Positions 15,461 to 24,621 are shown, counted from the first letter of the stretch. The stretch: 34,263 nucleotides of DNA from Patescibacteria group bacterium (GCA_023474835.1 JAMCXQ010000015.1:1-34263), one strand, 5' to 3'. Numbers and translations: made by a program. The notes: generated by a model from the sequence alone, not told the origin.

Positions 15461-16495
15461 TTAACAGTTCAACAGGCTGAAAATTTCGCTTTTTGCGGCT
15501 TCCAAATTTCTTTCTTGGGAGCTGAAAAGCAATGCCGGCCCTTTTCTTTGGCTGGCCAGGGTTTTGGCGAGTTTCTGCGTTTTAGTTTTTTCCAACGAAT
15601 AAAAAACGCCCTTGACTTCAATCGGCGAGTTAATTTGTTCCCATAAAATCAGGAAACTTTGGAAAGGGAAAAGCCCGGCGCTTAGCTGTTGCAAACTGAA
15701 TTTTAAGTCTTTGCTTCCCGAACCGCTTAATTTGAATTCGTTTGCCCTCACAGAGGCCCAGCCGAGATTTTGTTCAAGAAAAAAGCGAAGCTTTCCGACA
15801 ATCAGTTCAAAAAGCTCCCAGATATTTTCCGTTTTTGCTTCCGTTGGGCGCAGAGCAATGCGGAGATGGCTGCTTTTTTGCTCCAAAACCCGTAAAATCG
15901 CCTTTGTTCTTTGTTCGGTCGGGGGGTTTTGTAGCAATCCGGTGAACAAACAATCAATAGTCGGTTCGGGCAAAGGGAAGTCGCAAACGCAGCAAAGCAA
16001 ATCAAAAACAACTTCGGAAATTGATGATGTTCCGCGCCTGTCAATGTCAATGATTTCTGCCGGCCTGCCGGAAAAAAGCGAACGGGCGGCCCGCAGATCG
16101 GCAACGCCCACGGTTATCAAAAGGCCGTTGTCCAAAACCGGCTTCAAAACAACGTTTTCTTTTTTCAGAACGCCGGAAGTTTTCAAAAGAAGGTTCAGAC
16201 CGTCGCTTGTTTTTTCATAAAAAAGTCGGGACAGCTTGGCGCCCGATTCTTTAATGGAAACGAGAAAGTCGGCCTGAGGCAGTGGCCGCATCAGTTCCTG
16301 TTTGGCCAGAAAGGAGAAGCGGGTCGGAAAATCGGGGGCGATGATGCTGGTGTTTGGATTTTGTTCTTTTAAGCTGTAAAATAGAGCCAGGGAGGCGGGC
16401 AGGCTGTCGCTTTGAAAATCGGGCGAAGCCAAAATATGGATTTTTTGCCCGCTTTGGATATAATCGTTAATTATTGAAACGGTTTCTTTTTCCAT
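15461..16495 (-). CDS. DHH-superfamily-like protein with apparently degenerate catalytic motifs
   Basis: 344 aa; IHILASPDFQSDSLPASLALFYSLKEQN and IIDIDRRGTSSISEVVFDLL resemble DHH folds but lack DxD and DHH residues. Confidence 0.5.
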   Translation of the reverse strand: MEKETVSIINDYIQSGQKIHILASPDFQSDSLPASLALFYSLKEQNPNTSIIAPDFPTRFSFLAKQELMRPLPQADFLVSIKESGAKLSRLFYEKTSDGLNLLLKTSGVLKKENVVLKPVLDNGLLITVGVADLRAARSLFSGRPAEIIDIDRRGTSSISEVVFDLLCCVCDFPLPEPTIDCLFTGLLQNPPTEQRTKAILRVLEQKSSHLRIALRPTEAKTENIWELFELIVGKLRFFLEQNLGWASVRANEFKLSGSGSKDLKFSLQQLSAGLFPFQSFLILWEQINSPIEVKGVFYSLEKTKTQKLAKTLASQRKGPALLFSSQERNLEAAKSEIFSLLNC

Positions 16496-16529
16496 GTTAT
16501 TTCATTCAAACTAATGTAAATAGTCATCT

Positions 16530-17048
16530 ATGTCAATCGCCAATAATCCACAGGCCGTAATTACTGACAGCGCCAGGCAAACTCAGGCTTTGGCCCGTGA
16601 AATTGCCCGAAGCATTTTATCCGTTCAACAGGCAGGGCCGGTTGTTTTGGCTTTGCGGGGCAATTTGGGCAGTGGCAAAACAACATTTGTGCAGGGACTG
16701 GCGAAAGGGCTGGGCGTGAAGAATGAAATTAACAGCCCGACGTTCGTGATAATGAAAAAATTTAAAATTCAAAATTCAAAATTCAAAACATTTAAGAATT
16801 TCTATCATATTGATTGTTATCGGCTCAACAAGCCCGAGGAAATTTTGTCTTTGGGCTGGCAGGAAATTATTGCCAATCCTAAAAATATCGTGGCAGTTGA
16901 ATGGCCCGGGAAAATAAAAAAGTTTTTGCCAAAACAAACAACCTGTCTGATTTTTAAATTTGTGAATAAAAATCAGCGGAGCATAAAATTCCAATTCCAA
17001 ATGTTAAATGTTTCAACTTGCGTCGATCGACGCAAGTTGAAACGCTGA
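16530..17048 (+). CDS. tsaE: tRNA threonylcarbamoyladenosine biosynthesis ATPase TsaE
   Basis: ALRGNLGSGKTTFVQGLAKGLGVKNEINSPTFVIMK ... FYHIDCYRL; C-terminus NVSTCVDRRKLKR encoded by a palindrome. Confidence 0.9.
   Translation: MSIANNPQAVITDSARQTQALAREIARSILSVQQAGPVVLALRGNLGSGKTTFVQGLAKGLGVKNEINSPTFVIMKKFKIQNSKFKTFKNFYHIDCYRLNKPEEILSLGWQEIIANPKNIVAVEWPGKIKKFLPKQTTCLIFKFVNKNQRSIKFQFQMLNVSTCVDRRKLKR
16764..16791. repeat. (AAAATTC)3 heptamer tract in frame in tsaE
   Basis: AAAATTC AAAATTC AAAATTC AAAACAT; encodes KIQNSKFK. Confidence 0.95.
17010..17043. repeat. 34-bp perfect palindrome, GATC-core family copy 3
   Basis: GTTTCAACTTGCGTCGATCGACGCAAGTTGAAAC. Confidence 0.97.
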
Positions 17049-17138
17049 GGGGATTAGGTTAGGTGGGTTTGTCCGGCTGGCGGATTGCATCATATACGGG
17101 CTTTTTTGTTTTATGGAAAAGATGTAGAATGTAAAATA

Positions 17139-19421
17139 ATGGAAATGGAACAAAAAACCAAGAAGTTTTTAATCATTGACTCAAATGCTCTGATACATCG
17201 GGCTTACCACGCTTTGCCGCCATTAACCACCAAAAACGGCGAGCTGGTTAACGCGGTGTACGGGTTTTTGCTCGCTTTGCTCAAAGCCATAAAGGATTTG
17301 CAGCCCGACTATATTGCCGCCTGTTTTGACGTAAAATTTCCCACTTTCCGGCACAAGGCGTTTGCCGCGTACAAAGCCAAAAGGGAAAAAGCGCCCGAAG
17401 AGCTTTACAAACAAATCAGCCTTGTTAAAGAAGGATTGGCGGCTTTTAACATTCTGGTTTTTGAAAAAGAGGGTTTTGAAGCGGACGATTTAATCGGCAC
17501 TCTGGCCAAAAAAGCGCCGCAAAAACAGGCCCTGCCCAAAGTTGAAACAGTAATTCTGAGCGGCGATATGGACAATTTACAGCTGGTGGACGAGCAGACA
17601 AAGGTTTTCACTTTCAGAAAGGGCTTAAAAGACGAGGTTTTGTATGATATCGGGAAAGTGAAAGAAAGATATGGCGGCCTGGAACCCTCGCAGTTGCAGG
17701 ATTATCGGGGTTTGGCGGGCGACCAGTCCGACAACATTCCGGGGGTGTCGGGCATCGGACAAAAAACAGCCATTGAACTTTTGAAAGAATTCGGCAGTTT
17801 GGAAAATCTTTACGACGCGATAGAAAATGAAAAGCCGCAAATAAGCAAAATCAAGCTCGGTGTTTTGCAAAAATTAAAGGATTATAAAGAGCAGGCGCTG
17901 ATTTCGCAGCAATTGGCGCAAATTCACGTTAACGTTCCGGTTGATTTCAATTTGCAGGATTGTTTGTTCAGTTTCGATTTTCAAAAAGCTGCGGATATGC
18001 TCAAAAGGTTTGAGTTTTTCAGTTTGGTTAACCGGTTGCCAGAACAGCAGCTCCCATTAGAAACTCCGTTTCTAACGGGGCAGGCAGCGATAAGCGGTAA
18101 GCAGCCAGCGGGCAGAAGTTTGTTTATCAACGAGGAACAAACAAAAAATGGCGATATTTTTTCCCAAATAGAAACTTTACAAAAACAGGGGATTTTATCA
18201 GCCAAAATAGCCGAGACTGAAAAAGAAATTGCTCCTTTGATAGCCCAAATGGAAAAGTGGGGCGTGAAAATTGACTTGGCGCAAATCAATAAATTGTCAA
18301 ACAGTTTGGGAAAGACGATTGTTGGCTTGCAAAAACAGATTTTCCGTCTTGCCAAACAAAAATTTAACATAAATTCAACTCAGCAGTTGTCGGAAATGCT
18401 TTTTGACAAAATGAAAATCTCGCCCCTGGGCCTGAAAAAAACTCCTGGCGGAGTTGTTTCCACCAGGGAAACCGAGCTGGAAAAACTGCGGGAAAAGCAT
18501 CCGATTGCGGGCAAGATATTGGATTACCGCGAGGTTTTCAAATTAAAAACAGGGTTTGTTGATTCTTTGTCGCAGATGGTAAGCGCAAAAGACGGCAGGG
18601 TGCACCCGCATTTTCACCAGCTGGGCACGGAAACCGGCCGTTTGAGCTGCTCGGACCCCAATTTGCAGAATATACCGGTAAGGGGCAGGCTGGGCAGGGC
18701 GGTGAGGCAGTGTTTCGTGCCCGAAAGCGGTTTTGAGTTTTTGTCGGCCGATTATTCGCAGGTTGAGCTGAGGGTGGCCAGCCATTTGTCCGGCGATAAA
18801 AAAATGATTAAGCTTTTTCGGGCGGGCGAGGACGTGCATACTTTGACTGCCAGTGAAATCTTCAACAAAGCAAAAGAAAAAGTGAGCCCAAAGGAAAGGC
18901 AAATAGCCAAAACGCTGAATTTCGCGGTTCTATACGGCATGGGGCCGGTGGCTTTTAGCCAAAGAGCGGGTATTGACAAAGAGAAAGCCAGAGAGTTTAT
19001 TGAGAAATACTTTGCCAAGTTTTCCGGCATTGCTCAATACCTGGAAGAAACAAAAGCCAAAGCCAAAGAAGACGGGTTTTCTCAGACGCTGTTCGGCAGG
19101 AAAAGGTTTCTCCTGGCGCTTGATTCCCGCGACCCGCGCCTGAGGGCACAGGCCGAAAGAATGGCCGTTAATATGCCTTCACAAGGCGCGGTTGCGGACA
19201 TCGTTAAAATGGCAATGGCCGAACTTTGGAAAAAGAAAATTATCAATCAGAAGTGCCGTTTGCTTTTACAAATACACGACGAGTTGCTTTTTGAGATAAA
19301 AAGAGAGAGAATAAAGGCAATAGCCCCCGTTCTCAAAAGAATTATGGAGGGAGTAGTCGCCCTGAAAGTTCCCCTGAAAGTCGGAATCAGCCAGGGAAAC
19401 TCCTGGGGAGATTTGAAATGA
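17139..19421 (+). CDS. polA: DNA polymerase I without recognisable 3'-5' exonuclease domain (ORF may start at 17085)
   Basis: 5'-3' exonuclease motifs (FLIIDSNALIHRAYHALPP, DYRGLAGDQSDNIPGVSGIGQKTA) and family A polymerase motifs (SADYSQVELRVASHLSGD, QIHDELLFEI), joined by only a short linker. Confidence 0.95.
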   Translation: MEMEQKTKKFLIIDSNALIHRAYHALPPLTTKNGELVNAVYGFLLALLKAIKDLQPDYIAACFDVKFPTFRHKAFAAYKAKREKAPEELYKQISLVKEGLAAFNILVFEKEGFEADDLIGTLAKKAPQKQALPKVETVILSGDMDNLQLVDEQTKVFTFRKGLKDEVLYDIGKVKERYGGLEPSQLQDYRGLAGDQSDNIPGVSGIGQKTAIELLKEFGSLENLYDAIENEKPQISKIKLGVLQKLKDYKEQALISQQLAQIHVNVPVDFNLQDCLFSFDFQKAADMLKRFEFFSLVNRLPEQQLPLETPFLTGQAAISGKQPAGRSLFINEEQTKNGDIFSQIETLQKQGILSAKIAETEKEIAPLIAQMEKWGVKIDLAQINKLSNSLGKTIVGLQKQIFRLAKQKFNINSTQQLSEMLFDKMKISPLGLKKTPGGVVSTRETELEKLREKHPIAGKILDYREVFKLKTGFVDSLSQMVSAKDGRVHPHFHQLGTETGRLSCSDPNLQNIPVRGRLGRAVRQCFVPESGFEFLSADYSQVELRVASHLSGDKKMIKLFRAGEDVHTLTASEIFNKAKEKVSPKERQIAKTLNFAVLYGMGPVAFSQRAGIDKEKAREFIEKYFAKFSGIAQYLEETKAKAKEDGFSQTLFGRKRFLLALDSRDPRLRAQAERMAVNMPSQGAVADIVKMAMAELWKKKIINQKCRLLLQIHDELLFEIKRERIKAIAPVLKRIMEGVVALKVPLKVGISQGNSWGDLK
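18053..18079. repeat. Near-perfect inverted repeat CCCATTAGAAAC-TCC-GTTTCTAACGGG in frame in polA
   Basis: 12-nt arms with a single mismatch. Confidence 0.85.
18089..18109. repeat. Heptamer repeat GATAAGC GGTAAGC AGCCAGC in polA linker
   Basis: same TAAGC heptamer style as several intergenic tracts in the window. Confidence 0.7.
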
Positions 19422-20038
19422 TAAAAAATATGCCTGTCATTAGCAAGGAAGAAGTCAATAAAATACTTCAGAAAAAAGGTGAAATCAGGGGAGCGGCTTT
19501 TCAGAGCATCGGCGATTTTGTTTTGAAACATAAAGGCCAGGCGGGACTGGCAAAAGTCGAGGAACAAATGAAGAAATGGGGCTGTAATTTTAACCTTTCC
19601 GAGATCAGCTCCGTGGCCTGGTATCCCATTGCTTGGGGCGCGTTGTTTGTTTTGGCGGCCCAGGAAGTTTTTGGCTGGACTGAACAGGACATTCGGGTAA
19701 TGGGTTCCAGTGCGCCGAAGGTGTCCGTTATCGTAAAAATGGTGTTCAAGCTTTTTCCCAACATTGAACGGCTGGCCGAGCAGATTCCGGTTTTTTGGCG
19801 CAAGAATTATACGGTGGGCGAAATAGAAGTAGTGAGTTTGGACAAGGATAAAAAAGAAATGGTTTTCCATTTGCGGGATTGCTCTTTTCACCCGTCGCTG
19901 TGCAGATATGTTGAAGGTTTTGCTGAAACCACTTTCCAATTGTCGCGGCCCAAGGGTTCGGTTATGAAAGTTAAAGAAACAAAATGTTCGATGAAAGACG
20001 GCGTTCCCTACGAAGAATACACCATTTCCTGGACGTAG
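19418..20038 (+). CDS. Putative sensory domain protein (V4R/DUF2378-like style), upstream partner of the histidine kinase
   Basis: 206 aa; KGEIRGAAFQSIGDFVLKHKGQAGLAKVEEQM and C-terminal CRYVEGFAETTFQLSRPKGSVMKVKETKCSMKDGVPYEEYTISW. Confidence 0.45.
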   Translation: MIKNMPVISKEEVNKILQKKGEIRGAAFQSIGDFVLKHKGQAGLAKVEEQMKKWGCNFNLSEISSVAWYPIAWGALFVLAAQEVFGWTEQDIRVMGSSAPKVSVIVKMVFKLFPNIERLAEQIPVFWRKNYTVGEIEVVSLDKDKKEMVFHLRDCSFHPSLCRYVEGFAETTFQLSRPKGSVMKVKETKCSMKDGVPYEEYTISWT

Positions 20039-20073
20039 TTAAAAATTTAAGCCGGGGATTTGCAAGTTTGCAT

Positions 20074-21630
20074 ATGGACGCAAAAAATAATTTTTCAAAA
20101 AGAAAAGAAAAAGAGCTGGAAGAAGATACCATTGTCCTGGAAATGGCCATTAAAAACTTCTGGGAAATTTTGCCTATTCCGGTTTGCACTACCAGCCCCA
20201 CTTTTATTATTTTGGAAACCGGCAAGGGGTTTGACGTTCTTTTCGGGTATGTGAAGAACGAGCTGGCGGGCGAAAGTTTAAAAGAAATGGCTTTTGATGG
20301 GGATAATTTCAAAAAAATCCTTGATAAACTTTTCCAGCAAAGAAAAATCTCCAATATTGAAGCAACGCTTCAAAACAAAAAAGGGGAGAAAATATCGGTT
20401 TTAGTTTCAGCTATTGCCCAGGAAGACAAGCGGGGAGAAGTGTTTTCCTATCTTTTTTCGTTTGTTGACGTTACTTTGATTAAAGAAACCGAGAGGAAAT
20501 TGCAGGAACAAATCAAGGATTCAATGCGGAATGCCCAAGAGCTTACTGAGTCCAAGAAGGCTTTAATGAACATTTTGGAAGATGTTGAGAAAGAGCGCAA
20601 AAAAGCGGAGTTGGAGCGCGATAAAACACTGGCTTTGATTCATAATTTCGCGGACGGCCTTTTGTTTTTTGAAAAGGGAAAACTCACGCTTTTCAACCCG
20701 CAGGCCGCCAAAACATTCGCGATGAACAGGAGTTTTAAGCGAAATCAAAGCGTTGCCGCTCTTAGTGAAAACGCCAAACTGAAGCCGCTGGTTGAGTTGC
20801 TGCAAAACTCGCACTTTAAAGCGTTCAGACAGGAACTGCGGCTGGCTGAAAATCTGATTTTGGAGGTTTCGTCAATAGAAGTGCCCCAGGAAGACGGTGA
20901 AAAAGGAGTTATGGTGGTTTTACACGACGTTACGCGGGAGAAATTCGTCGAAAAAATGAAAACGGATTTTGTCACTATTGCCGCCCATCAGCTAAGAACT
21001 CCCTTGTCGGCGATAAAATGGACATTGTCTATGCTCCTGTCCACCAGCGGCCTCGGGGCTGAACAGCAGGATTTCGTGAACAAGGCCTACGCCAGCAATG
21101 AACGGATTATCAATCTGGTGAACGACCTCTTGAATGTCACTAAGATTGAAGAAGGCAAATTTATTTCCGAGCTGGAAAAAACGGATATGGCGTCGGTTAT
21201 CAGACAGGCGATAAACGATATGAAAAACCTGGCCGCGGCTAAAAATCTGAAAACGGAATTTTTAACCTCTTCCGGCGTTCCTTTGGCGAACATCGACAAA
21301 GACAAAATTCTTCTGGCCGTGGGAAATTTGCTGGAAAACGCCATAAGGTATACCAGGGACGGGCAGATTACCCTGGAACTTGGCTTTGACAAGGAAAAAG
21401 AAGAACTTGTTTTTTCAATCACGGACACGGGCATCGGTATTCCCAAAGACCAGCAGGAAAGAGTGTTTTCCCGGTTTTTCCGGGCCCCCAACGCCCTGAA
21501 AGTTGAAACCGAGGGCTCGGGCCTGGGGCTTTATATAGTCAAAAACATCATTGAAGCGCATGGGGGCAGGATTTGGTTTAAGTCCGAACCGGACAAAGGG
21601 TCAACTTTTTATTTCGCTATTCCCCGATAA
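20074..21630 (+). CDS. PAS-containing sensor histidine kinase
   Basis: HisKA TIAAHQLRTPLSAIKWTLSMLL; HATPase NLLENAIRYT, DTGIGIPKDQQERVFSRFFR, GSGLGLYIVKNIIEAHGG. Confidence 0.93.
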   Translation: MDAKNNFSKRKEKELEEDTIVLEMAIKNFWEILPIPVCTTSPTFIILETGKGFDVLFGYVKNELAGESLKEMAFDGDNFKKILDKLFQQRKISNIEATLQNKKGEKISVLVSAIAQEDKRGEVFSYLFSFVDVTLIKETERKLQEQIKDSMRNAQELTESKKALMNILEDVEKERKKAELERDKTLALIHNFADGLLFFEKGKLTLFNPQAAKTFAMNRSFKRNQSVAALSENAKLKPLVELLQNSHFKAFRQELRLAENLILEVSSIEVPQEDGEKGVMVVLHDVTREKFVEKMKTDFVTIAAHQLRTPLSAIKWTLSMLLSTSGLGAEQQDFVNKAYASNERIINLVNDLLNVTKIEEGKFISELEKTDMASVIRQAINDMKNLAAAKNLKTEFLTSSGVPLANIDKDKILLAVGNLLENAIRYTRDGQITLELGFDKEKEELVFSITDTGIGIPKDQQERVFSRFFRAPNALKVETEGSGLGLYIVKNIIEAHGGRIWFKSEPDKGSTFYFAIPR

Positions 21631-21682
21631 AGCCCGCCTTTTCTTTTCGTTGTAAACTGCTAAAATCAAATAAAATAAAAAT

Positions 21683-22048
21683 ATGTCAAAAATACTTATC
21701 ATAGAAGACGACACTTTTTTAAGGGAGCTGATGAAGCGGAAAACCCAGGAAGCCGGCTTTGAAGTTATTGAAAGCGTTGACGGCGAATCAGGGGTAAAAG
21801 CGGCGAAAGAACAAAAGCCCGACCTGGTGCTTTTGGATTTGATTTTGCCTGGCGTTAACGGCTTTGAGGTTTTGGCTGCCTTGAAAGAAGACGTCGCCAC
21901 TTCCGACATACCGGTTTTGATTTTATCCAATCTCGGCCAGCAGGAGGACATAGACAAGGCAATGCGGCTGGGCGCCGCTGATTTTATGATAAAAGCGCAT
22001 TTCACGCCCAATGAAATCGTGGAAAAAGCCAAGCAGATTTTGAAATAG
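21683..22048 (+). CDS. Receiver-only response regulator
   Basis: MSKILIIEDDTFLRELMKRKTQEAGFEV...PDLVLLDLILPGVNGFEVL. Confidence 0.93.
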   Translation: MSKILIIEDDTFLRELMKRKTQEAGFEVIESVDGESGVKAAKEQKPDLVLLDLILPGVNGFEVLAALKEDVATSDIPVLILSNLGQQEDIDKAMRLGAADFMIKAHFTPNEIVEKAKQILK

Positions 22049-22052
22049 AAAA

Positions 22053-22790
22053 ATGCCTGAACTGCCCGAAGTGGAAACAATTAGGCGCCAGCTTGAAAAA
22101 GCCATTGTCAACAAGAAATTAAACGGCAAGAAAATAATCGGAGTGGGGAGAAAAGGGAAAATGCTCATTGTTGATTTTAGCGGCAAAGAAGCCCTGGTTT
22201 TCCATTTGAAATTAACCGGCCAGCTGCTTTTCAATGTCAAACCCTCGCTTTATACGCGCGAGGTTTTTAAATTTAACGACGGCAGTTGCCTGGTTTTTAA
22301 CGACGCAAGGAAATTCGGCTGGTGGAAAAAAGTAAAAGACCCGCTGTCAATGAAGGAAATAAAACAGCTGGGGCCGGACGCTTTGGAAATCAGCGAGAAG
22401 GATTTTGCCAGCCGCCTCGCCAAAAGAAAACAGGTAAAAATAAAACCGCTTTTAATGGACCAGAAATTCGTGGCGGGCATCGGCAATATTTATGCCGATG
22501 AAATATTGTTTGATGCCAAAGTAAAACCGGACAGAAAGGCAGGCGGCTTGACGGGAAAAGAGACAAAAGCTGTTTTTGAAAGCATGAAGAAAATTTTGAA
22601 GGCCGCCATAAAAGCGGGCGGTTCGTCAGTAAGAGATTATGTTGATGCGGGGGGCAGGCAGGGCGGCTTTGTGAAATACCACAAAGTTTATCAGAAAACC
22701 GGACAAAAATGCCAAAGGTGCCCTGGCGCTATCAGGCGCATAAAGCTGGGCGGCAGGTCGGCGCATTATTGCCCCGAATGTCAGAAGTAA
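22053..22790 (+). CDS. mutM: Formamidopyrimidine-DNA glycosylase (Fpg/MutM)
   Basis: MPELPEVETIRRQLE; KPLLMDQKFVAGIGNIYADEILF; zinc finger CQRC...YCPEC. Confidence 0.96.
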   Translation: MPELPEVETIRRQLEKAIVNKKLNGKKIIGVGRKGKMLIVDFSGKEALVFHLKLTGQLLFNVKPSLYTREVFKFNDGSCLVFNDARKFGWWKKVKDPLSMKEIKQLGPDALEISEKDFASRLAKRKQVKIKPLLMDQKFVAGIGNIYADEILFDAKVKPDRKAGGLTGKETKAVFESMKKILKAAIKAGGSSVRDYVDAGGRQGGFVKYHKVYQKTGQKCQRCPGAIRRIKLGGRSAHYCPECQK

Positions 22791-22799
22791 TTTTCAATT

Positions 22800-23717
22800 A
22801 TGCTGATATTTTTGCACGGCCAGGATACGTGCCGGTTAAAAAGAAAACTGCGGGAAATCGAAGACGGCTATCGCCGGACATATGGCGATTCTTTAAGCTT
22901 GGAAAAATTGGATTGCTGTGAAGTTGACTGGCGGGGTTTTTTGGACATTTTCAGCCAGCCCTCAATGTTCGTTAAAAAAAAGCTTTTGATTTTGGAAAAT
23001 GTTTTTGCCAATCCGGCTTTCACAAGCCAGCTGATAAAAAAAATCGGCTTCTTGGCAGACCTGCCGGACATAGTTGTTTTGGTTGAAGAAACCGGAATTG
23101 CCAAAAGCAACAAATTGTTTCTGCTTTTGCGCGAAAAAGCGAAAACCCAGGAATTTGTTTTGTTAACCGGGGCAAAATTAAAGCAGTGGGTGTGTGGCGA
23201 GTTTGCCGAATACCAGACACAGATAACAGATGGCGCTTTGGAAAAGCTGATAGGCTGGGCCGGCCCGGATTTGTGGCGTTTGAGCAATGAAATCGCCAAA
23301 TTATCGGCTTTCAGCAAGAACATAATTGAAAAAGACGTTGAATTGCTGGTTGAGCCCCCGATTGAGACGGCAATTTTCAAAACAACCGACGCCCTGTCGG
23401 AAAGAAAAAGGGGTCTGGCGCTGAAACATCTGCAAAGCCATTTGCAAAAAGGCGAAAACCCGATTTACCTGCTTTCAATGTTCGTTTTTTCGTTCCGCAA
23501 CCTTTTGCTGGCGAAAATGGCGCAGGCGGGCGGTTTTCCGGTTCAGAAACTGGGGCTGCATCCTTTTGTCGCCAGAAAATCCCTGATGCAGGCAAGCCGG
23601 TTTTCGTTTGAAGAGCTGAAAACAATTTACGGAAAGCTCGGGCAAATTGATTTGGCCGTTAAAACCGGCCAGGTGCCTCCGGAAATGGGCCTGAAAACCG
23701 CAGTTGCTTTTGTTTGA
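22800..23717 (+). CDS. holA: DNA polymerase III delta subunit (HolA)
   Basis: MLIFLHGQDTCRLKRKLREIEDGY; LWRLSNEIAKLSAFS; LYLLSMFVFSFRNLLLAK-like C-terminus. Confidence 0.85.
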   Translation: MLIFLHGQDTCRLKRKLREIEDGYRRTYGDSLSLEKLDCCEVDWRGFLDIFSQPSMFVKKKLLILENVFANPAFTSQLIKKIGFLADLPDIVVLVEETGIAKSNKLFLLLREKAKTQEFVLLTGAKLKQWVCGEFAEYQTQITDGALEKLIGWAGPDLWRLSNEIAKLSAFSKNIIEKDVELLVEPPIETAIFKTTDALSERKRGLALKHLQSHLQKGENPIYLLSMFVFSFRNLLLAKMAQAGGFPVQKLGLHPFVARKSLMQASRFSFEELKTIYGKLGQIDLAVKTGQVPPEMGLKTAVAFV

Positions 23718-23724
23718 TTTCCTG

Positions 23725-23760
23725 CCCAACTAAAAACCCCGTAAGGGGGTTTTAGTTGGG
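23725..23760. terminator. Bidirectional hairpin between convergent holA and rpsT
   Basis: CCCAACTAAAAACCCCGTAAGGGGGTTTTAGTTGGG. Confidence 0.75.
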
Positions 23761-23769
23761 TCTTGTTGT

Positions 23770-24045
23770 TTACTGCTTATCGCTTATTACCCTATTGAGC
23801 GCCTTGGTAATCCTTGATTTTTTTCTTGAGGCGGCGTTTTTTTTGATTACGCCGGTTTTGGCGGTTTTATCCAGCGCCTTGTAGATTTGCGGCAGAAGTT
23901 TTCGCGCCTCTTCTGTTTTCTTTTGGCCAATCAAATCCCGCGCCTCTTTGAGCAGGGTTTTCATTTTTTTCTTTTTCTGCAAGTTTTTTTGCTTTCGCCT
24001 TACGCTTTGGCGCAGGGCTTTTTTGGCTGATTTAGTGATGGGCAT
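23770..24045 (-). CDS. rpsT: 30S ribosomal protein S20
   Basis: MPITKSAKKALRQSVRRKQKNLQKKKKMKTLLKEARDLI...KTGVIKKNAASRKKSRITKALN. Confidence 0.92.
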   Translation of the reverse strand: MPITKSAKKALRQSVRRKQKNLQKKKKMKTLLKEARDLIGQKKTEEARKLLPQIYKALDKTAKTGVIKKNAASRKKSRITKALNRVISDKQ

Positions 24046-24058
24046 GTTCGCTATCGCT

Positions 24059-24095
24059 CAAATTCAAAATGCAAAATTAAAAATGCAAAATGATA
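24059..24095. repeat. 7-bp-period tract between rpsT and next gene
   Basis: AAATTCA AAATGCA AAATTAA AAATGCA AAATGAT. Confidence 0.8.
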
Positions 24096-24196
24096 GAGCA
24101 AAATTCATTTTGTTTAGGATACCAAAGTTGCGCTGATTTTGCAATAGCGCAGTGTTAGTGGTAGAATAAAATCAAAGTTAACCTTTAATTATTTTT

Positions 24197-24616
24197 ATGG
24201 ACCATCAATTCAAGAAACCGTTTGGATTTAACGTTGAATCCAATGACCTGAAAGCTTTGCAGGAAAGAATTGCCAAGCTTGAAGCGCAGTTGGCGCAGGA
24301 AAAGCGGGAGGTAAGCCCAACGGAAAAAACCGATTTGGCAAAAAAAGAAATCAGCCAGTACATCAGGGAAGTCCAGCAAATCCCTGATTTTGCCCAGCCT
24401 CAAAGCCAGAGAGACGACGTTAAAGAAATAAGGCTGATGCCGCCGACCCAGCAGGTCGGGGCTTTGGTTTCTTTGGCTTTGGGAGACGGCCTGGCCAAAG
24501 CCATTGCCATTGCCATTGGTTTGGATAACCCGGCGATTTTGGACGAAATGCACGACACTTTGGTGGACAGCTATTTTGACCAGCTGGTCAAACTGGGGGT
24601 GATTAAGATAATATAG
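24197..24616 (+). CDS. Conserved-looking hypothetical protein
   Basis: 139 aa ORF, coherent protein composition, followed by a same-strand gene set. Confidence 0.65.
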   Translation: MDHQFKKPFGFNVESNDLKALQERIAKLEAQLAQEKREVSPTEKTDLAKKEISQYIREVQQIPDFAQPQSQRDDVKEIRLMPPTQQVGALVSLALGDGLAKAIAIAIGLDNPAILDEMHDTLVDSYFDQLVKLGVIKII

Positions 24617-24621
24617 TGAGC

